From: an uncultured Celeribacter sp.
GTDB lineage: Bacteria; Pseudomonadota; Alphaproteobacteria; Rhodobacterales; Rhodobacteraceae
Assembly: GCF_963675965.1 (NCBI RefSeq)
Contig: NZ_OY780935.1
Coordinates: forward strand, 310,001-374,000
DNA: 64,000 nt
Reading direction: 5' to 3'
In this document: piece after piece, positions 42,137 through 51,900 of the stretch
How positions within the stretch are numbered: the stretch's first letter is position 1
Layout: each line of letters opens with the position of its first letter
Notes under the pieces: generated by a model
Told to the model about the DNA's origin: nothing
Seen by the model: only the letters and a program-made list of their open reading frames with translations
The model's database searches: none
Made by a program: the position numbers and the translations under genes

Positions 42137-43309
42137 ATGAAAAAGCTGCTTTTGGCTTCCACCGCTGCCACGCTGATGACCGGCGCAGCCTTTGCTGAAG
42201 ACGTGAAGGTCGGTATCCTTCTCGGCTTCACCGGTCCGCTTGAATCCATCATGCCGCATATGGCTGACAGTGCAGAGCTGGCCTTCAAGGAAATTTCCGA
42301 GACCGGCAAGTTCCTCGGTGGATCGACCATCAGTTCGGTGCGCGCCGACAGCACCTGTGTGGACGCAGCTGCCGCCACAGCCGCAGCCGAACGTCTGATT
42401 ACAGCGGATTCTGTTGTGGCGATCATGGGCGCGGATTGCTCCGGCGTGACCGGCGCGGTGCTGTCCAACGTGGCCGTGCCGAACGGCGTGGTGATGATTT
42501 CTCCATCTGCCACCTCTCCGGGTCTCACCTCGATCGAAGACAACGGCCTGTTTTTCCGCACTTCGCCTTCTGATGCACGTCAGGGCGAAATTCTCGCCGA
42601 TGTACTTGAGGAAAAAGGTATTTCCTCTGTCGCCGTGACCTATAACAACTCCGACTACGGCAAGGGCCTCGCCGATGCTTTCGCCGCCAACTACGATGGC
42701 GAAATCACCCTGAGTGCACCGCATGAAGACGGCAAAGCAGATTATTCCGCGGAAATCGCTGCGCTGGCGTCCGCCGGGGGCGAGGCGCTGGTCGTCTTGG
42801 GCTATATCGACCAGGGCGGCAAGAATATCATCCAGTCCTCTGTCGACACCGGTGCGTTTGACCTCTTCCTCGTCGGCGACGGGATGTATGGTGAAAGCCT
42901 TCTCGGGCTGAGCGACATGATCGAAGGCTCTATTGGTGTTGTCCCCTGGGCCGAAGGCGAAGGCACGGATATGTTTACCCAACTCGGGACTGAGGCCGGG
43001 ATCATGGTCGACAGCACCTACACCCGCGAAAGCTATGACGCGGCGGCTTTGATCGCGCTGGCCATGGCCAAAGGCGGCGAATCCACCCGCGAATCTGTCG
43101 CGAAAAATGTGATGGATGTGGCAAATGCGCCGGGCGAAAAAATCCTGCCGGGTGAGTTCGCAAAGGCGCTCGACATTCTCGCGGAAGGTGGCGACATCGA
43201 CTATGTCGGTGCCACCAATGTGGAACTGATCGGCCCGGGCGAAGCTGCAGGGTCCTACCGTTATTACAGCATCACCGACGGTGCCTATGAAACCATCGAC
43301 ATCCGCTAA
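42137..43309 (+). CDS. Branched-chain amino-acid ABC transporter binding protein
   Basis: 390 residues with signal peptide MKKLLLASTAATLMTGAAFA and a Leu/Ile/Val-binding fold (VKVGILLGFTGPLESIMPHMADSAELAFKEI). Ser/Thr/Asp residues of the amino-acid site are plausible but the ligand cannot be read from sequence. It delivers substrate to the LivH-LivM-LivG-LivF complex encoded next. CAGGGAG precedes the ATG. Codon use is biased, in keeping with abundant periplasmic receptors. Confidence 0.93.
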   Translation: MKKLLLASTAATLMTGAAFAEDVKVGILLGFTGPLESIMPHMADSAELAFKEISETGKFLGGSTISSVRADSTCVDAAAATAAAERLITADSVVAIMGADCSGVTGAVLSNVAVPNGVVMISPSATSPGLTSIEDNGLFFRTSPSDARQGEILADVLEEKGISSVAVTYNNSDYGKGLADAFAANYDGEITLSAPHEDGKADYSAEIAALASAGGEALVVLGYIDQGGKNIIQSSVDTGAFDLFLVGDGMYGESLLGLSDMIEGSIGVVPWAEGEGTDMFTQLGTEAGIMVDSTYTRESYDAAALIALAMAKGGESTRESVAKNVMDVANAPGEKILPGEFAKALDILAEGGDIDYVGATNVELIGPGEAAGSYRYYSITDGAYETIDIR

Positions 43310-43424
43310 GCGCGGACGTCACGCATGAGATTGGCCCGGGGCGTACGTTCTTGACGTCCCGGGCTGAGCTTTCTTATCCGGCCCGCTGGAAATGAGGTCG
43401 GAACTGATACGGGACACGAAACAC

Positions 43425-44216
43425 ATGATCGAAGTGCGTGATCTGCACATGCATTTCGGCGGTTTTCGCGCGGTGAACGGGGCTTCGCTCAGACTTGAGC
43501 AAGGGTCAATCACGGGGCTGATCGGCCCCAATGGCGCGGGGAAAACGTCGCTTTTCAACTGCATTGCCGGGGTGCTTACACCGACCTCCGGACAGGTACT
43601 ATTCAACGGTGAGGACATCACTGGCCTCAAACCACATGAGCTGTTTCACAAGGGTATTCTGCGCACCTTCCAGATCGCGCATGAATTCGGCTCGATGAGC
43701 TGCCGAGAGAACCTGATGATGGTGCCCTCCGGGCAACATGGCGAGACGCTCTGGAACACCTGGTTCGGACGCAAACGCATCGCGGACGAAGAACGTGCCT
43801 TGCGGGCGAAAGCCGATGAGGTGCTCGAATTCCTGACGATTTCCCATATCGCGGATCTGAAGGCGAGCGAGATTTCCGGCGGCCAGAAAAAGCTGTTGGA
43901 GCTTGGCCGCACGATGATGGTCGATGCCAAGATCGTGTTTCTCGACGAGGTTGGCGCCGGGGTGAACCGCACGCTGCTCTACACCATCGGGGACGCGATC
44001 AAGCGACTCAACACCGAACGCGGATATACATTTTGCATGATCGAGCACGATATGGAGTTCATCAAACAGCTCTGCGATCCGGTGATCGTGATGGCGCAGG
44101 GCCAGGTCATGGCCACCGGCACAGCCGAGGAGATCATGCAAAACGAGGCGGTGATCGAGGCCTATCTCGGCACCGGCGTAAAAAACAAAAAAACAGATCA
44201 GGAGGACGCCCAATGA
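43425..44216 (+). CDS. livG: Branched-chain amino-acid ABC transporter ATPase LivG
   Basis: 263 residues from ATG 43425, which gives the usual N-terminus MIEVRDLHMHFGGFRAVNG. An upstream in-frame ATG at 43392 adds 11 residues without a better ribosome binding site. Walker A GPNGAGKTS, signature ISGGQKKLLELGRTM and Walker B IVFLDEVGAGVN are present. The LivG-type long insert (HEFGSMSCRENLMMVPSGQHGE) separates it from LivF. It overlaps livF by 4 nt. Confidence 0.92.
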   Translation: MIEVRDLHMHFGGFRAVNGASLRLEQGSITGLIGPNGAGKTSLFNCIAGVLTPTSGQVLFNGEDITGLKPHELFHKGILRTFQIAHEFGSMSCRENLMMVPSGQHGETLWNTWFGRKRIADEERALRAKADEVLEFLTISHIADLKASEISGGQKKLLELGRTMMVDAKIVFLDEVGAGVNRTLLYTIGDAIKRLNTERGYTFCMIEHDMEFIKQLCDPVIVMAQGQVMATGTAEEIMQNEAVIEAYLGTGVKNKKTDQEDAQ

Positions 44217-44920
44217 CTTTCCTCCACGCCAATGACATGCGCGGCGGATATGGCGCAGGTCCCGACATTCTGAACGGCTGTACGCTGACTGTGCAGAAAG
44301 GCGAAATCGCCGTGATCGTCGGCCCGAATGGCGCCGGCAAATCCACCGCCATGAAGGCCGTGTTCGGCATGCTCAATATGCGCGACGGCTCGGTGGTCTT
44401 CGATGGAGAAGACATCACCAAACTCAGCCCGCAGGAACGTGTTTACAAGGGGATGGGGTTTGTTCCTCAGACCAACAACATTTTCCCGACGATGACGGTC
44501 CGTGAGAACCTTGAAATGGGTGCCTTCATCCGCACCGATGATTTCGAGGAAACCATTGAACAGGTCTACGATCTGTTTCCGGCGGTGAAAGAAAAACGTG
44601 ATCAACATGCGGGCGAGCTGTCCGGCGGACAGCGCCAGCAGGTCGCCGTTGGCCGTGCCCTGATGACCAAGCCCAAGCTGCTGATGCTCGACGAGCCCAC
44701 CGCCGGGGTCTCCCCCATCGTCATGGACGAGCTGTTCGACCGGATCATCGAAGTGGCACGCAGCGGCATTTCCATCCTCATGGTGGAGCAGAATGCCCGT
44801 CAGGCGCTGGAGATCGCGGACAAGGGCTACGTTCTGGTGCAGGGCGCCAACGCCTATACCAACACCGGCGCCAATTTGCTCGCCGACCCCGAAGTGCGCC
44901 GCACGTTTCTGGGGGGCTGA
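44213..44920 (+). CDS. livF: Branched-chain amino-acid ABC transporter ATPase LivF
   Basis: 235 residues: Walker A GPNGAGKST, GFVPQTNNIFPTMTVRENLEMG, signature LSGGQRQQVAVGRAL and Walker B LLMLDEPTAGVSP. The ATG overlaps the livG stop (ATGA) and has an excellent GGAGG upstream. It works as a heterodimer with LivG at the inner membrane. The next gene, for an unrelated secreted protein, starts 3 nt after its stop. Confidence 0.94.
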   Translation: MTFLHANDMRGGYGAGPDILNGCTLTVQKGEIAVIVGPNGAGKSTAMKAVFGMLNMRDGSVVFDGEDITKLSPQERVYKGMGFVPQTNNIFPTMTVRENLEMGAFIRTDDFEETIEQVYDLFPAVKEKRDQHAGELSGGQRQQVAVGRALMTKPKLLMLDEPTAGVSPIVMDELFDRIIEVARSGISILMVEQNARQALEIADKGYVLVQGANAYTNTGANLLADPEVRRTFLGG

Positions 44921-44923
44921 CAG

Positions 44924-45295
44924 ATGCAAAGCTTTTTTCCCCCGGCGCTCATTGCGGCGACCCTGTCCTGTCTTACACCGCTCGCGGCGCAGGCAGCGGC
45001 CCATTGTGAGGTCATCGTCTATGGTGGCGGCGCCCCCTGGCGGTTCACTCTGGAAGACGGCGACGGGCTCAACTGTGCCAAGCTGCTGCACAACGAAGGT
45101 GGCGCCGATCCGCTCTGTCTACAGGAAACCACGGCAGAGGCTCCAGACACCCGGCGTTATCAGCAACAAGACAGCAAAGATTTCTGGGATCTGCGCGCAG
45201 ACGGTCTGATCACCGGATACGTTCAGGTCCTGTCAGATGAAAACGCGGGGATCGACATGATCCCCTTTGGCGGCACATGCCAGGAGGTGGTCTGA
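44924..45295 (+). CDS. Unknown secreted protein embedded in the liv operon, 123 aa
   Basis: A clear signal peptide (FFPPALIAATLSCLTPLAAQA) is followed by a mature domain of about 100 residues with four cysteines in mature AHCEVIVYG, DGLNCAKLL, DPLCLQETT and GGTCQEVV, which could form two disulfides. No known motif is recognised. It starts 3 nt after livF and its TGA overlaps the livH ATG (TGATG), so it is fixed in the operon by translational coupling. A periplasmic accessory role in amino-acid uptake is an inference. GGGGGG lies upstream of the ATG. Confidence 0.82.
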   Translation: MQSFFPPALIAATLSCLTPLAAQAAAHCEVIVYGGGAPWRFTLEDGDGLNCAKLLHNEGGADPLCLQETTAEAPDTRRYQQQDSKDFWDLRADGLITGYVQVLSDENAGIDMIPFGGTCQEVV

Positions 45296-46305
45296 TGGAC
45301 CTTCTCAATGCCCTTGTGGCCTTTTGCAACTTTGTCGTGGTGCCCGCCACGGCCTATGGGGCGCAGTTGGCGTTGGGCGCACTGGGCGTCACGCTGATTT
45401 ATGGCGTCCTGCGCTTTTCCAACTTCGCCCATGGTGAAACCATGTCCTTTGGCGCGATGATCGTCGTGCTGGTCACCGGGCTGTTTCAAAGCTGGGGGCT
45501 GTCGCTTGGCCCTCTACCGACCGCCCTGCTCGCCCTGCCCTTCGGCATTCTGGTGACGGCAGCACTGCTCTTGGCCACCGACCGCGTCGTTTACCGTTTC
45601 TATCGCAAGGTGCGCGCAGTGCCGATCATGCTGGTGATTGTCTCGACCGGAGTGATGTTCGTCATGAACGGGCTGGTGCGGATCGTTGTGGGCACCGAAG
45701 ATCGCCGCTTTGCCGATGGCGCGCGCTTTCTGGTGAATGCCCGCGAATTCAAAGCCTGGTCCGGTCTCGATGAAGGGCTTGCGATCAAAACCACTCAGGT
45801 GATCACACTGGTTGTGGCGATCATCACCGTGGCGCTGTTGTTCTGGTTCCTGAACAAGACGCGCACCGGCAAATCCATGCGCGCCTATTCCGACAATGAA
45901 GATCTGGCGCTTTTGTCCGGCATCAACCCCGAACGCGTGGTCACCATCACTTGGCTGCTCGTCGCCGCACTGGCGACCATCGCAGGCGCCCTCTATGGGC
46001 TGGACAAATCGTTCAAACCTTTCATCTTTCAACAGCTTTTGCTGCCCGTCTTCGCCGCTGCCATTGTCGGCGGTATTGGCAACCCTCTGGGCGCCATCGC
46101 CGGGGGCTTTGTCATTGCCTTTTCCGAGGTCACCCTGACCTACGCATTCAAAAAGGTGATCACCTATCTGGGACCCGACAGCTGGGCGCCAGACGGATTG
46201 GTGCAATTGCTGTCCACTGACTACAAATATGCCGTGTCCTTCACGATCCTGATCATCGTGTTGCTGTTCAAACCCACGGGCCTTTTCAAGGGGCAATCGA
46301 TATGA
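45295..46305 (+). CDS. livH: Branched-chain amino-acid ABC transporter permease LivH
   Basis: 336 residues, about eight hydrophobic segments, with the family start LGALGVTLIYGVLRFSNFAHGE and the motif LLSGINPERVVTITWLLVAALATIAGALYG. ATG 45295 overlaps the previous stop and is preceded by AGGAGGTGG, a near-perfect ribosome binding site. Slightly longer than E. coli LivH (308) because of an extended periplasmic part around residues 115-165. It overlaps livM by 4 nt. Confidence 0.93.
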   Translation: MDLLNALVAFCNFVVVPATAYGAQLALGALGVTLIYGVLRFSNFAHGETMSFGAMIVVLVTGLFQSWGLSLGPLPTALLALPFGILVTAALLLATDRVVYRFYRKVRAVPIMLVIVSTGVMFVMNGLVRIVVGTEDRRFADGARFLVNAREFKAWSGLDEGLAIKTTQVITLVVAIITVALLFWFLNKTRTGKSMRAYSDNEDLALLSGINPERVVTITWLLVAALATIAGALYGLDKSFKPFIFQQLLLPVFAAAIVGGIGNPLGAIAGGFVIAFSEVTLTYAFKKVITYLGPDSWAPDGLVQLLSTDYKYAVSFTILIIVLLFKPTGLFKGQSI

Positions 46306-47618
46306 CGAAAACCCGCGCTCCTCTCTATTTCGCCGCCATGGCCGCGCTCATCATCGCGGTGGGGCTGATGCAATCTTGGAACTCCGCGCTGGCGATCCTC
46401 AACATGGGGCTGATTTCCGCCATCATGGCTCTGGGCGTAAACCTGCAATGGGGCTTTGCCGGGCTGTTTAACGTCGGCGTCATGGGCTTTGTCGCACTCG
46501 GCGGTCTTGCGGTCGTTCTGACCTCAATGCCCCCGGTGCCTGCCGCATGGTCGGCGGGTGGTCTGCGCGTCCTCTCTGCGCTCGTGTTCGGTGCCGTCGT
46601 TGTGGCAGGTGGTGTCGTTCTATGGAAGCGCCTGCCGAAAGGTCGCTTGCGGGGCATCTTGCTGACGGCTTTTCTGATTGGAGGGTTCTTCATCTACCGG
46701 GCGATCTTCGACCCGGCTGTTGCCGCAATTGAAGCGGTCAACCCGGCCGTCTCCGGCTATCTCGGCGGGCTCGGCCTGCCGGTGCTGTTCGCTTGGCCCG
46801 TTGGCGCGCTTCTGGCCGCCGGGGCGGCATGGCTTGTGGCCAAGACGGCTCTGGGGCTGCGATCGGACTATCTGGCGATTGCCACGCTCGGCATTGCCGA
46901 GATCATCATCGCAGTTCTGAAGAACGAAGACTGGCTGTCGCGCGGCGTGAAAAACGTCAACGGGCTGCCGCGCGATCCGATTCCCTATGAGATCGACCTG
47001 CAAAATGCGCAGTGGTTTCTGGACCTGATGCATCGCATCGGCGCCGACCCGGTCACCGGATCCACGATCTTCGTCAAACTGCTCTATGCGGCACTGTTCC
47101 TGATCGTCATTCTGGTGATCGTCACTGCGATGGAACTGGCGCTCAAAAGTCCCTGGGGCCGAATGATGCGCGCCATTCGCGACAACGAGGTCGCCGCCGA
47201 AGCCATGGGCAAAAACGTCACTGGACGGCACCTGCAGATCTTTGTGCTGGGGGCAGCGATCATCGGGTTCGCCGGGGCGATGATGACCACTCTGGATGGT
47301 CAGTTAACGCCCACGACCTATCAGCCCCTGCGCTACACCTTTCTGGTGTGGGTGATGGTGATCGTAGGCGGATCGGGCAACAACTGGGGCGCTGTTCTGG
47401 GTGGGATGCTCATCTGGTTCCTCTGGGTCGAGGTGGAGCCGATTTCGGTCTGGATTGTCGACCAGCTGGCCATGCTGTCTGGCGCAAGCGCCGACGACAA
47501 CGACGGAATCATCAGCTTCCTGCGCGACGCCACGCCCTATATGCGCTTCTTCACCATGGGGATCATTCTGCTGGTAATGTTGCGGTTTTCGCCACGTGGG
47601 CTTTTGCCCGAAAAGTGA
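46302..47618 (+). CDS. livM: Branched-chain amino-acid ABC transporter permease LivM
   Basis: 438 residues with about ten hydrophobic segments. It has the LivM patterns LQWGFAGLFNVGVMGFVALG, LRSDYLAIATLGIAEIIIAVLKNEDWLSRG and GRMMRAIRDNEVAAEAMGKNV. An additional pair of membrane segments (about 85-160) makes it longer than the E. coli form before its own extension. It completes the transporter operon and is followed by a strong terminator. Confidence 0.93.
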   Translation: MTKTRAPLYFAAMAALIIAVGLMQSWNSALAILNMGLISAIMALGVNLQWGFAGLFNVGVMGFVALGGLAVVLTSMPPVPAAWSAGGLRVLSALVFGAVVVAGGVVLWKRLPKGRLRGILLTAFLIGGFFIYRAIFDPAVAAIEAVNPAVSGYLGGLGLPVLFAWPVGALLAAGAAWLVAKTALGLRSDYLAIATLGIAEIIIAVLKNEDWLSRGVKNVNGLPRDPIPYEIDLQNAQWFLDLMHRIGADPVTGSTIFVKLLYAALFLIVILVIVTAMELALKSPWGRMMRAIRDNEVAAEAMGKNVTGRHLQIFVLGAAIIGFAGAMMTTLDGQLTPTTYQPLRYTFLVWVMVIVGGSGNNWGAVLGGMLIWFLWVEVEPISVWIVDQLAMLSGASADDNDGIISFLRDATPYMRFFTMGIILLVMLRFSPRGLLPEK

Positions 47619-47625
47619 TATCAAA

Positions 47626-47657
47626 GCAAAAGGCGACCTTCAGGGGTCGCCTTTTGC
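47626..47657. terminator. Bidirectional terminator after livM
   Basis: GCAAAAGGCGACC pairs perfectly (13 bp) with GGTCGCCTTTTGC around a 6-nt loop. The internal T/A runs allow termination in both directions, for livM and for the convergent Hint gene. Confidence 0.88.
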
Positions 47658-47679
47658 ATATCATTCAGTGACTTTGCGC

Positions 47680-48612
47680 CTAACTCGCCCGCAAAAGTTG
47701 CGCCTCATAGCTTTTCAGTGACATTCGCGCCGCGCGGTAGCTGTCGAGCCCGGTCATCTGCTGCAACTCAGGGAACAGGGTAAAGATTTCCTTCCGTGCC
47801 CCTACCTCCAACCCGGCAAGGGAAAAGGCCCCGGGCTGGAAGCTTTCGGTCCAAATGCCGTCCGACAAAACGATTTCGTGGTGTTGGCACATGAAGTGAA
47901 TATAGCGGATAGCCCCTGAATATGCCCGTGAAACACCCGGCCAGCCGACCAAATCCTTGGCCGCGACCAGCACTTCACGTTCCTCGAAGTAGATCAATGC
48001 CAGATCGGATCGGATCAGCACCCGGTGTTGCGGCGACACCAACATGTCGCGCACCGGGCTGTTTCGTCCCAAAGCCTCTTTGCGAATAAGGATAGGGGCC
48101 AGCTCAGATTGCCGGTATAACTCCTGAGACGACAGATCCTTGCTCGCCACCCAAGCGATCTCCTGAATACCGTTGTCGCGGGTGATCACCCTGTCCCCGG
48201 GACGGAGGGTTTCAACCGGCTTGATCCCGGCCACGGTTGCGACCCCACTCCCCGGTGTGAAACAGACGACGAACTCTTCGATATTGTCGTAGTTTATATT
48301 GGCGTATTCACCCGTCTCTGCATTCGACAGGCCGATCTGCCCAGAATAGCCATTTCCGTCAAAATCCGGGTTCTGAACCTCGTATGAGATCAACCAACCA
48401 TTCTGCAGCAGCTCGCTGAGATCGAGGATGTCATGATCCTGACCGCCGCTTCCACCAATCACCGTGGTGTTCTGGTTCCATTGGCCATCTGCCACAATGA
48501 CAATGCGATCCTCGCTGGGGCCACCGCGCAAAATCGCATTGTCGCCACCGCCCTCAATCACATTGCCCTCTTCGGCAAAAGCCGAGGTATCATTGCCCTT
48601 TGTGCCGGCCAT
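47680..48612 (-). CDS. Hint domain protein, short form, 310 aa
   Basis: The ATG at 48612 has AAAGGAG 8 nt upstream. The first 115 residues are a short beta-rich region that starts like an RTX linker (GTKGNDTSAFAEEGN) and then matches the pre-Hint segment of the larger neighbour (LDLSELLQNGW, VQNPDFDGNGYSGQI, YANINYDNIE). A Hint_2 domain starts at Cys117 (CFTPGSGVAT) and includes VSPQHRVLI and ICQHHE-type HHE blocks. No signal peptide is seen. It looks like a cut-down paralogue of the next protein, without repeats or the LamG-like domain. Function is unknown; Hint domains are self-processing or processing-derived. Confidence 0.85.
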   Translation of the reverse strand: MAGTKGNDTSAFAEEGNVIEGGGDNAILRGGPSEDRIVIVADGQWNQNTTVIGGSGGQDHDILDLSELLQNGWLISYEVQNPDFDGNGYSGQIGLSNAETGEYANINYDNIEEFVVCFTPGSGVATVAGIKPVETLRPGDRVITRDNGIQEIAWVASKDLSSQELYRQSELAPILIRKEALGRNSPVRDMLVSPQHRVLIRSDLALIYFEEREVLVAAKDLVGWPGVSRAYSGAIRYIHFMCQHHEIVLSDGIWTESFQPGAFSLAGLEVGARKEIFTLFPELQQMTGLDSYRAARMSLKSYEAQLLRAS

Positions 48613-48949
48613 TCTCTGGCTCCTTTGACAGGACGTATCGAAAGACACGCACTCTGACATTCTCGAAACCGTCTCGGGGCATTCTGACACGCGCTACGGT
48701 AGGTTTTTTTGTCTCCGGCGGAGCGCGTCTTCCCGCGATCTGAGCCGGAGTCTTTTGCCTCTAGGGTGATACACCCAAAAGACCCGTGCTCAAAAGGGCG
48801 TAAATATGCCCATTTTTAGCTATCTTTTCGCATTTCGGGACGCACATTCAAAATGGGCAGCTCCAAAGGAACTGCCCATCAAATAGGTTGCAATGTCACG
48901 TACAGCAGCTTGGCAACCTATCCGCCGCCAAAGCTCTGCCCACAAACGG
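48613..48949. other. 337-nt gap between the two Hint genes
   Basis: No gene. It carries the terminator of the large Hint gene at its high-coordinate end and the promoter region of the short one at its low-coordinate end. CATTCTGACA-type direct repeats occur at about 48650-48690 (minus strand reading TGTCAGAATG), of unknown use. Confidence 0.5.
48850..48879 (-). terminator. Terminator of the large Hint/RTX gene
   Basis: On the minus strand ATGGGCAGTTCC pairs with GGAGCTGCCCAT (12 bp, one G-T wobble) around a TTT loop, then TTTT. It lies about 70 nt after the stop. Confidence 0.8.
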
Positions 48950-51900
48950 TCATGCGACCAGCAAATCGGCCTCATGCTTGCGCAGAATACGACGCGCAGC
49001 GATGAAGTCACCGCGTTTGGAGGGATCACGCAGCTCTGGGAACAGAGCGAAAATCTCCGAGCGCGCATCGGCATCGATGCTGGACAGCGTATAGTCGCCG
49101 GGTTGGAAGCTTTCCGACCATGTGCCATCCGACAGGACGACCTCATGGTGATCGAACATGATGTGAATATAAGTCACGGGAGCGGCAGGAACACTGTCAA
49201 CGCCGGCCAGACGCTGCAGATATTTCGCCGCGACAAGCACTTCCTGCGTATCGAACAAGAGCGCCGCTTTCGGATCGGACATCAGCATGCGGTGGTTCGG
49301 AGACACAACCATATCGCGTTCCGGCAGACCGCGCCCCAATGCGCCTTGCGAAATGCGGACCGGTGTGAGCTCTGGCTTGCGCTGCAGATCTGCAGCACTC
49401 AGAGATTTGCGCCCGACCCAGCGAATGACCTGCAGCCCGTTGTCACGAGTGATAACCTTATCCCCGACCTTCAGATCCTCCACTGCCACTTCCCCACGCG
49501 GTGTCGCGATCCGCGTTCCTGGCGTAAAGCAGGGAATAATATGTTCGATATTGGTGTAATTGATATTGGCGTAATCATTGGACGCAGCGTTGTACAGAGT
49601 GATCTGTCCGTCGAAGCCGTTGCCATCGCTGTCCGGGTTCTGAACATGATAGTCGATGACCCAGCCGTTCGCCAGCATCTGCGAAAGATCCAGCGTGTCA
49701 TAATCGATTTCACCGCCGGAGCCACCCCGCACCGTGGTCGAACCATAGCTGCTGTCGCCTGACGGCGTGATGACAAAAGTGTCCTGATCATCGCCACCTT
49801 CCAGCGTGTCGTTGTCACCGCCGCCGGTAATCGTATCGTTGCCAGCGCCACCGGAAACCGTGTCCCGCCCATCCCCGGCGGAGATCACGTCATTGCCTTC
49901 GCCACCGGAGATGATGTCATCGCCCGCACCGCCCATGATCACATCGTCGCCAGAACCGCCATCGACGGTATCGTCGCCAGATCCCGCGTCGATCACGTCA
50001 CTGCCTGCGTCGCCAAAGATGATGTCATCGCCACCACCGCCGGAAATCACGTCACTGCCGTCGCCGCCTGAAATATAATCGTCGCCATCCATCCCGGAGA
50101 TGACGTCATTGCCGCCCATGCCCCAGAATTCGTTGGTGTAGGTATCGCCCGGCTCTGTGCCCTGTTGATCGAAACCTGTGAGCACATCGTCATATTCAGA
50201 GCCGATCACCCCGTCGACGCCTGACACCACAGTGTCATTATCTGCGTCCCCTCCGGACAGCTCTCCGGTTCCGAGGTTCACGTTGACCGCAGCATCGGAG
50301 CCTGAATAGTCGATATTGTCCTGCCCGGAACCGCCGATAAACGTGTCGGCCCCTTCACCACCAATAAAGGTGTCGTCACCTTGACCGCCACTCAGCGTAT
50401 TGGTGCCGCTGTCCCCTTGCAGGATATCGTTACCGGCCTCACCGAAGATGACGTCATCGCCCTCCCCGCCGATCAGCGTGTCATTGCCCGGCGTGAACGG
50501 TGTCACCACAGCATCATCGATGAGAGAGCCGTTCATCGAGAACCCGGAATTCAAGTCCCGGGAGGTGAGCGTGAAGGTAATCGAGCTTTGCCCTTCGAAT
50601 TGCGCGGAGAACCACGCGTCCTGATCTGAGGCCGAATTCGGTTCTGTCCCGGATGCGGTGACTGTGTCTCCGGACACGTTCACAGACAGGGAACTGTCGT
50701 CACTGACGCCGAAACCGGTAAAAGAACTGGCGTCGACAGTCACAACTTCCGGATCAAGACCGTCCGCCCGAGAGCTGTCGATGTCATTGAAAGTCGCAGT
50801 CGAGTTCAGATAAACCGGTGCGCCCGTCTCAGCATTGTAGAACTCCATGCGAATGGTCGCGGACATGCCGCCCTGACTGCTGTGATTGTTGCCATTCAGC
50901 AGGATTTCATAGCCCTCACCGCTGGCAAGATCCACATCAAGACTGGGGTCCGATGTGCTGACCAAAACAAGGCGGGCATTAATCACGGTGCCATCGTCAA
51001 GCGTTGCCACATTGCTGTAATAGGCGCTGTCTCCCGGTTCGGCACTGTTGGAATGGGACGCCGTTTCGGAGCCGGGCACGTAATTGGAATAGGACAGCGA
51101 CAGCGGCGTCGCATCCTGTGCCTCGATCGGAGATCCGTTGCCCGCGTCGCCGTAAATCGTATCATCGCCCGCGCCGCCAAGGATGGTGTCATCCCCGCCG
51201 TTGCCGATGATCACGTCGTCATTGTTGCCCGCGTCATTGTCTTCGCCGTCGACCATGTCCCCTTCGGGATCCTGGTCGTAATCGGCATCAATATAATCGT
51301 CGTCGTCGGTGCCTTCTACAACGCCGTCGCCTGCGCCTGCGCTGTTCACATCCGTATTGTAGACCGCGACATAATTGATTTCGCCGTCGAAATGCTGGTC
51401 ATAAATGCCGTCATTGGCCTCTCGGGCCCCAAAGGTAAAGCTCTCTCCATCATTGTCGCCGATATCGAGCGTCAGCCCATTACTGTTAAAATCCTGCTCG
51501 TGGCTTGTGCCGTCGGTCAGGTTTTCAACAACCAAAGACCCCGTGCCGTTTTCATCCCAGCTATAGGACACACGGACATCGTCGCCCGGATCAAAGAAAT
51601 TGTCGGGTGTGGTCAGGTTAACCGAAGACCCACCGTCCGTATGGGTCACGATCACTGCACCGTTGCGGTCCACCTGAATGGCAAAATAGCCTTCGGAGTT
51701 GGCATCAAATGCTTCGCCCCGCGACATGACTGTATCGGGGGAATAGCCGGCCCGCGTATCCTGGCTGAACTGAAGCTGAACGGTCCCCACCGACATATCG
51801 AACGGTGTATCGTTTCCTGACACCGTGAAGCGGTCATTGAAGCCATCGGTCTTGAGCGCACCGTCGTTGGCGTAGGCACCATACTCAAAACTGCCGTCCT

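Noticed and set aside
49800..50120. Periodic sequence resembling a CRISPR or minisatellite
   Set aside because: Repeats are degenerate at DNA level, without constant spacers, and encode regular GGxGxD nonapeptides in frame.
50882..51820. 312-codon plus-strand open frame rich in Ile/Val
   Set aside because: Antisense to the Asp/Gly-rich part of the RTX protein; the composition follows from complementing GAC/GGC codons.
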